From: Streptococcus mutans
GTDB taxonomy: Bacteria; Bacillota; Bacilli; Lactobacillales; Streptococcaceae
NCBI RefSeq assembly: GCF_006739205.1
Contig: NZ_AP019720.1
Coordinates: forward strand, 62,001 to 126,000
Length of the DNA stretch: 64,000 nt
Reading direction: 5' to 3'
The notes beneath the pieces were generated by a model. That model was not told where the DNA came from and searched no databases. It saw nothing but the letters and a program-made list of their open reading frames with translations. Positions 59,604-64,000 of the stretch are shown here, in pieces (position 1 is the first letter of the stretch; each line of letters opens with the position of its first letter). The translations under genes were made by a program, and so were the position numbers.

Positions 59604-59875
59604 CTATGTCTCCTTTTCGTTTTATTTGTTATTAGACTTGTTTGGCAGCTTATTTCCATCTATTTGATTTGTTTTTTGCCAGCCAGTTTTAGGCGATTGG
59701 CACACAAGCAACCGACTCCACCGTTTCATTGCGTTCTTCTTTTCAAGTAACGATTTGAAAAAGCCCGCCCCCATTGCTTAAAGAAAATAGTTAGTTTCCC
59801 AACAAGTCTATTAAAAATCAGGCCATGTTATGGCATAAGAAATCATTCAAAGTTCCATAAACTGACCTTTGTATT

Positions 59876-59906
59876 ATCTTAACATATAAGTACCGTTCGA
59901 GGTCAA
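59876..59906 (-). promoter_or_regulatory. Promoter with 19-bp spacer for adhC (MerR-type)
   Basis: On the reverse strand TTGACC (59901-59906) and TAAGAT (59876-59881) are separated by 19 bases, the overlong spacing that MerR-family activators correct by distorting DNA. A leader of about 270 bases without a gene separates it from adhC. I do not see a strong dyad in the spacer, and no merR gene is in the window. Confidence 0.45.
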
Positions 59907-59977
59907 TTGTTTGCTGCCTTTTGTTTATAGATAATTGCTTTTCTTCACATGTCTACTGTGCAATACTTTAGTAGCTA

Positions 59978-60006
59978 TTGTCAAATGGTTTTTATTTTGC
60001 TATAAT
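59978..60006 (+). promoter_or_regulatory. Promoter of rpmB
   Basis: TTGTCA (59978-59983), 17 bases, TATAAT (60001-60006). The leader carries a small palindrome GGTGAATTCACC (60018-60029) before the GGAGG site, a possible hairpin. Confidence 0.8.
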
Positions 60007-60058
60007 GCTAAAGTATGTGGTGAATTCACCTTAAACTAAGTAGGAGGAAAACAGTTAA

Positions 60059-60247
60059 ATGGCTAAAGTATGTTATTTTACAGGACGTAAAACTGTATCA
60101 GCAAATAACCGTTCACATGCGATGAACAAAACAAAACGTGTTGCAAAACCAAATCTTCAAAAGGTAACTGTTCTTATTGACGGTAAACCTAAAAAAGTTT
60201 GGGCTTCAGCTCGTGCTCTTAAGTCTGGTAAAGTTGAGCGTGTATAA
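60059..60247 (+). CDS. rpmB: 50S ribosomal protein L28
   Basis: A 62-residue basic ribosomal protein opening [22 protein letters not shown], with [16 protein letters not shown] at the end; length and sequence are normal for bacterial L28. TAGGAGGAAA precedes ATG 60059. Only one of the four cysteines of the zinc-binding L28 form is present, so it is the zinc-independent type. Own promoter and terminator. Confidence 0.97.
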   Translation: MAKVCYFTGRKTVSANNRSHAMNKTKRVAKPNLQKVTVLIDGKPKKVWASARALKSGKVERV

Positions 60248-60254
60248 TGTGAAG

Positions 60255-60272
60255 AGCCTGCGGGCTTTTTTT
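60255..60272 (+). terminator. Terminator of rpmB
   Basis: AGCC-TGCG-GGCT followed by seven T residues, directly after the stop. Confidence 0.75.
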
Positions 60273-60299
60273 GTTGGTTTGTTTATATTTCTGTTATGC

Positions 60300-61628
60300 T
60301 TAACCTTGATTTTTTCTTTTTAAAAGATATCTGAAATAGATTAAGCGCATCAGAAATCCTGCTGTCCAGCCAAAAGGAGCAGCCATCCAAATACCATTGA
60401 AGCCTAACGAAGTGTGCGAGAGTAAAACAGCTAAAGGCACTTGAAGAATACAGAAAGTTGTTATAGAAGCAATTAAAGGAAGAAGTGACTTTCCGTAACC
60501 TAACAGAATGCCATTAAGAACTTGCATAGCTCCGAAAATGGGATAAAAGACTGATACGATATGTAGGTATTGCTGACCGATCTGCACAACGGTTGCATCA
60601 CGGTTAAAAATAGAAATGAGGACTGGAGCAAAAATATAAATGATAACAGATATGCTAACCGATAAGCCTATTGAAAAAAGCAAGGTATGATTGCCTCCTT
60701 TTGTAATCCGCTTTCCTTTTCCAGCACCTTCATTTTGAGCTGTGAAATTCATTAAGGCTTGTCCAAGATTAACAGCGGGCATTTCTGCAAAAGAGTCAAC
60801 CTTAGAAGCAGCTGTGTAAGCAGCAATAGCACTTGTTCCAAAGCTGTTGACAAGAAATTGAATGACAAGAAAGCCAAAACTAATGAAAACCTGTTGCATC
60901 ATGGCGGGAAGACCAATGGCTAAAGATTTTTGTAATGTTTTAAGCTGCCATTTTAAATGGAACAAGTCAGGCGATAATTGGGGATATTTCTTTTTCATAT
61001 AAATTAAACAGATAAGAAAAGAAAAAAGTTGAGCGAACACTGTGGCCATAGCAGCTCCAGCACTGCCTTGGTGAAAAACGGCGATGAAAATAATGTCCAA
61101 AGAGGCATTCAGACAGATCGAACTGATTAAAATAAAAGTTGGTGTTTTAGAATCCCCTATTCCTCTTAAACAATTTGCTAAAGTATTGTAAGCAAAAAGT
61201 GGAACTAAGCCTAACAAAATAATTTTTAAATAGCTGTCGGCCTCAGGTAATAAAGGTTGTGGAACATTTAACTGCTTTAAAAAAGGGTTTGCATAATAGA
61301 TACCGAAAAGGGTTAACACAAAGGCCAGTATACTTGTGAACATCAAGTTGGTATCCAGAACGCTTTTCATTTTTTGGAAATGCTTTGCTCCATAAAGTTG
61401 AGATATTAACACGCTGGCTCCAATGGAAACTCCTGTTGAGAGAGCAACTGTCAGCGTAACGACTTGGGTACTGGCTCCGACAGCAGCCAGTCCTTTTGTA
61501 CCCACAAGATTTCCAACAATTGCAGTATCCGTCACATTATACAATTGTTCACATAAATTTCCTAAAAGAATAGGAATGGAAAAATATAAGATTGTTTTTA
61601 ATTCACTTCCCTTGGTTAAGTCCGTCAT
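60300..61628 (-). CDS. MATE-family multidrug/sodium antiporter
   Basis: A 442-residue, 12-helix MATE transporter (FSIPILLGNLCEQLYNVTDTAIVGNLVG at the start, LANCLRGIGDSKTP in the first-half loop, NGILLGYGKSLLPL in the second). It belongs to the DinF/NorM branch and would export cationic toxicants. GGAGCAG precedes ATG 61628. Its promoter overlaps three direct repeats (61667-61694), suggesting specific regulation. It is not closely related to the MATE protein at 10415. Confidence 0.88.
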   Translation of the reverse strand: MTDLTKGSELKTILYFSIPILLGNLCEQLYNVTDTAIVGNLVGTKGLAAVGASTQVVTLTVALSTGVSIGASVLISQLYGAKHFQKMKSVLDTNLMFTSILAFVLTLFGIYYANPFLKQLNVPQPLLPEADSYLKIILLGLVPLFAYNTLANCLRGIGDSKTPTFILISSICLNASLDIIFIAVFHQGSAGAAMATVFAQLFSFLICLIYMKKKYPQLSPDLFHLKWQLKTLQKSLAIGLPAMMQQVFISFGFLVIQFLVNSFGTSAIAAYTAASKVDSFAEMPAVNLGQALMNFTAQNEGAGKGKRITKGGNHTLLFSIGLSVSISVIIYIFAPVLISIFNRDATVVQIGQQYLHIVSVFYPIFGAMQVLNGILLGYGKSLLPLIASITTFCILQVPLAVLLSHTSLGFNGIWMAAPFGWTAGFLMRLIYFRYLLKRKNQG

Positions 61629-61666
61629 TTATCTGCTCCTTTTAATCGCTATAGTAAAGTAAAAAA

Positions 61667-61703
61667 CCATACAATCCGTACAATATTGCACAATACTATT
61701 ATA
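61667..61703 (-). promoter_or_regulatory. MATE promoter -10 box with three ATTGT direct repeats at the transcription start
   Basis: On the reverse strand TATAAT (61698-61703) is followed by ATTGTGCA, ATTGTACG and ATTGTATG, spaced about ten bases, one helical turn. The repeats straddle the expected start, a typical repressor site. No dedicated regulator gene is adjacent. Confidence 0.45.
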
Positions 61704-61729
61704 AACGAAAAGGATCGCTATCGTATGAG

Positions 61730-61804
61730 TAAAATTGTCAGCAAGACAATTTTATCAAAGCCAGTCAGCAGCAGATTCTGCTTTAAATTTTCCTGCTGAC
61801 TTTT
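61730..61804 (+). terminator. Two hairpins between the MATE gene and polC
   Basis: TAAAATTGTC-AGCAA-GACAATTTTA (61730-61754) is a perfect ten-base-pair stem. GTCAGCAG and CTGCTGAC (61764-61800) form a second stem followed by TTTT. They precede the polC promoter and could insulate it; no gene lies upstream on this strand, so their role is unclear. Confidence 0.4.
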
Positions 61805-61818
61805 AGTCGTCAATCCTG

Positions 61819-61835
61819 TTGAATTATGTTAAAAT
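61819..61835 (+). promoter_or_regulatory. Extended -10 promoter of polC
   Basis: TGTTAAAAT (61827-61835) is an extended -10 element; the start would fall about 20 bases before ATG 61861, leaving the GCGAGGAAA binding site in the leader. Confidence 0.45.
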
Positions 61836-61860
61836 GGTCTTAGTAATGCGAGGAAATGAT

Positions 61861-64000
61861 ATGTCGGAATTGTTTAAAAAATTGATGGATCAGATTGAGA
61901 TGCCGCTTGAAATGAAGAATTCAAGGGTTTTTTCATCTGCTGATATTGTGGAAGTGAAGGTTTATCCTGAGAGTCGGATTTGGGATTTCCGTTTTTCTTT
62001 TGAGACCATCTTACCAATTGATTTTTATCAGGAGTTAAGAAGCAGATTAGTGACGAGTTTTGAAACAGCTGATATTAAGGCTGTTTTTGACATTGAAGTG
62101 GAGAATGCTGAATTTTCTAACGAGCTTTTGCAGGCTTATTATCAGGAGGCTTTTAAGCAGCCGACTTGCAATAGTGCTAGTTTTAAAAGCTCTTTTTCGC
62201 ACTTAACTGTTTCCTATACTGATGGGAAAGTTCTTATTTCAGCGCCGCAATTTGTCAATAATGATCATTTTCGAAAGAATCATTTACCTAATCTTGAAAA
62301 GCAGTTTGAAGCGTTTGGGTTTGGGAAATTAAGTTTTGACATTGTATCTAATCAAAAAATGACAGAGGAAATAAAACATCATTTTGAATCCTCTCGTCAG
62401 CAGCAAATTCAAAAGGCTAGTCAAGAAACGTTAGAAATTCAAAAATCATTAGAAGCTTCAATGCCGTCGCCTGAAGAAACGCCTAAATCCGTATCTAATT
62501 TCAAAGAGCGAATCAAGGATCGGCAAGCAGCTTTTGAAAAGGCTGAGATTACGCCTATGGCTGAAATTGAAACTGAGGAAAATCGTATCACATTTGAAGG
62601 GCTTGTTTTTGATGTGGAACGCAAGACAACAAGAACCGGACGTCATATCATCAATTTTAAAATGACGGATTATACCTCCAGTTTTCCGATGCAAAAGTGG
62701 GCTAAGGATGATGAAGAATTAAAGAAATATGACATGATTTCTAAGGGTGCTTGGTTGCGCGTGCGTGGCAATATCGAGAATAATCCTTTTACAAAAGCCC
62801 TAACCATGAATGTCCAAAATGTCAAGACCATTGTTCATAAAGAGCGTAAGGACTTAATGCCCCAAGGGGAAAAACGTGTTGAATTTCACGCTCATACCAA
62901 TATGTCAACCATGGATGCTTTGCCAACAGTTGAGCAATTAGTGGCCAAGGCGGCTCAGTTTGGTCATCCTGCGGTTGCTATTACGGATCATGGCAATGTT
63001 CAGAGTTTCCCTCATGGCTATCATGCAGGTAAAAAGAATGGTATTAAGGTTCTCTTTGGCTTGGAGGCTAATCTTGTTGAGGACCGTGTACCTATTGTCT
63101 ACAATGAAGTTGACATGGATATGAATGAAGCGACCTATGTTGTTTTTGACGTGGAAACTACAGGACTTTCAGCCATCAATAATGATTTGATTCAGATTGC
63201 AGCTTCTAAGATGCATAAAGGAAATATTGTTGAGCAATTTGATGAGTTTATTGATCCCGGGCATCCGCTTAGTCAGTTTACAACCGATTTAACAGGGATC
63301 ACAGATCAGCATGTGAAAGGGGCTAAGCCCATTTTACAAGTATTGCAGGAATTTCAGTCCTTTTGTCAAGATACAGTTTTAGTTGCCCATAACGCCACTT
63401 TTGACGTTGGCTTTATGAATGCCAATTATGAAAGGCATGACCTGCCAAAGATTACGCAGCCAGTCATTGATACCTTGGAATTTGCACGAAATCTTTATCC
63501 AGAATACAAACGTCATGGTTTAGGTCCCTTGACTAAACGCTTTCAGGTATCGCTTGAGCACCACCACATGGCTAATTACGACGCTGAGGCAACTGGTCGT
63601 CTTCTCTTTATCTTTCTTAAAGAGGCGAAAGAAAAGCATGGGGTCAACAATCTTTTAGATCTTAATACTAAAATTGTTGATGATAATTCTTACAAGAAAG
63701 CTCGGGTAAAGCATGCAACCATTTATGTCCTGAATCAAAAAGGGTTGAAAAATTTATTTAAATTAGTCAGTCTATCCAATGTTACTTATTTTGCAGGTGT
63801 GGCTAGAATACCAAGAACGATTCTTGATCAGTATCGTGATGGCCTCTTACTGGGGACAGCCTGCTCTGATGGTGAAGTTTTTGATACGGTTCTCTCAAAA
63901 GGGGTTGAAGATGCTGTGGAGGTAGCCAAGTATTATGATTTTATTGAAGTCATGCCACCTGCTCTTTATGAACCTCTTCTTGCTCGTGAATTAATCAAAG
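61861..64000 (+). CDS. polC: DNA polymerase III PolC (5' part, runs off the window)
   Basis: Replicative DNA polymerase of low-GC Gram-positives. The 713 codons visible cover the N-terminal domain, an OB fold ([20 protein letters not shown], about 245), the PHP domain ([17 protein letters not shown], about 340) and the inserted DnaQ-like 3'-5' exonuclease ([18 protein letters not shown], about 424, later HNATFDVGF and [13 protein letters not shown]). The frame is still open at 64000; PolC is normally about 1450 residues, so half is missing. GAGGAAA precedes ATG 61861. Confidence 0.97.
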   Translation, partial: MSELFKKLMDQIEMPLEMKNSRVFSSADIVEVKVYPESRIWDFRFSFETILPIDFYQELRSRLVTSFETADIKAVFDIEVENAEFSNELLQAYYQEAFKQPTCNSASFKSSFSHLTVSYTDGKVLISAPQFVNNDHFRKNHLPNLEKQFEAFGFGKLSFDIVSNQKMTEEIKHHFESSRQQQIQKASQETLEIQKSLEASMPSPEETPKSVSNFKERIKDRQAAFEKAEITPMAEIETEENRITFEGLVFDVERKTTRTGRHIINFKMTDYTSSFPMQKWAKDDEELKKYDMISKGAWLRVRGNIENNPFTKALTMNVQNVKTIVHKERKDLMPQGEKRVEFHAHTNMSTMDALPTVEQLVAKAAQFGHPAVAITDHGNVQSFPHGYHAGKKNGIKVLFGLEANLVEDRVPIVYNEVDMDMNEATYVVFDVETTGLSAINNDLIQIAASKMHKGNIVEQFDEFIDPGHPLSQFTTDLTGITDQHVKGAKPILQVLQEFQSFCQDTVLVAHNATFDVGFMNANYERHDLPKITQPVIDTLEFARNLYPEYKRHGLGPLTKRFQVSLEHHHMANYDAEATGRLLFIFLKEAKEKHGVNNLLDLNTKIVDDNSYKKARVKHATIYVLNQKGLKNLFKLVSLSNVTYFAGVARIPRTILDQYRDGLLLGTACSDGEVFDTVLSKGVEDAVEVAKYYDFIEVMPPALYEPLLARELIK

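Overview
The window reads as the chromosome of a low-GC streptococcus, almost certainly Streptococcus mutans. The FruA fructanase (1423 residues, LPXTG-anchored) next to FruB, the heat-shock order hrcA-grpE-dnaK-dnaJ behind CIRCE elements, and the neighbours ruvB, thrC, truA, tig, rpoE-pyrG, fba, rpmB and polC match my memory of that species. No database was searched, so species and gene names rest on recognition.

Layout. 1-4.0 kb: remains of a type I restriction-modification locus (hsdM broken by an in-frame TGA, then an intact hsdS), followed by an IS1595-like transposase beside a truncated reverse-strand gene. 4.1-7.8 kb: ruvB, a low-molecular-weight tyrosine phosphatase, a MORN-repeat protein and an OatA-like acyltransferase. 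8-15.8 kb: an unannotated 25-codon ORF, thrC, a MATE transporter, ACT/UPF0210 proteins, a histidine phosphatase and two cell-wall hydrolases, punctuated by copies of a repeat that starts with a terminator hairpin. 16.4-22.3 kb: fruA-fruB. 22.3-28 kb: heat-shock cluster, with long structured spacers before dnaK and dnaJ. 28.2-30.9 kb: truA-thiD-ECF S component-UPF0340 operon. 31-34.4 kb: MscS channel, a frameshifted formate/nitrite transporter and trigger factor. 34.5-38.3 kb: IS982-like remnant, rpoE and pyrG with a CTP-type attenuator. 38.4-39.3 kb: a two-gene bacteriocin/immunity-like unit and tRNA-Leu. 39.4-46.4 kb: fba, then a mannose/sorbose-family PTS with a GH31 glycosidase and a LacI regulator. 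46.4-50.6 kb: accessory zone with a second IS982-like remnant, tRNA-Thr with an integrase fragment behind it, a decayed methyltransferase, two tandem 11-residue peptide genes, an MFS transporter frameshifted in a C tract, and an Rgg-type regulator. 50.9-55.6 kb: RpiR regulator and a fructose/tagatose PTS, kinase and aldolase set. 55.7-61.6 kb: membrane protein, glutathione-dependent formaldehyde detoxification pair (fghA, adhC), rpmB and a MATE transporter. 61.9 kb to the end: 5' part of polC.

The most interesting locus is 47.9-50.5 kb. Two tiny ORFs (MTTEQGLIIIA and MAAEQGLIIIA), each behind a strong ribosome binding site, differ only by synonymous changes over their last eight codons. They precede an MFS exporter and face a Rgg-family regulator. 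The C-terminal EQGLIIIA resembles mature SHP pheromones (for example EGIIVIVVG) but has no leader. This suggests a leaderless peptide-Rgg signalling system or a translated regulatory leader of the exporter.

Other points worth checking are the 38.5 kb bacteriocin-like pair, the 25-aa peptide at 8.06 kb, apparently leaderless ruvB and truA mRNAs, related structured leaders of dnaK and dnaJ, and recent-looking lesions in hsdM, the formate transporter and the MFS gene.
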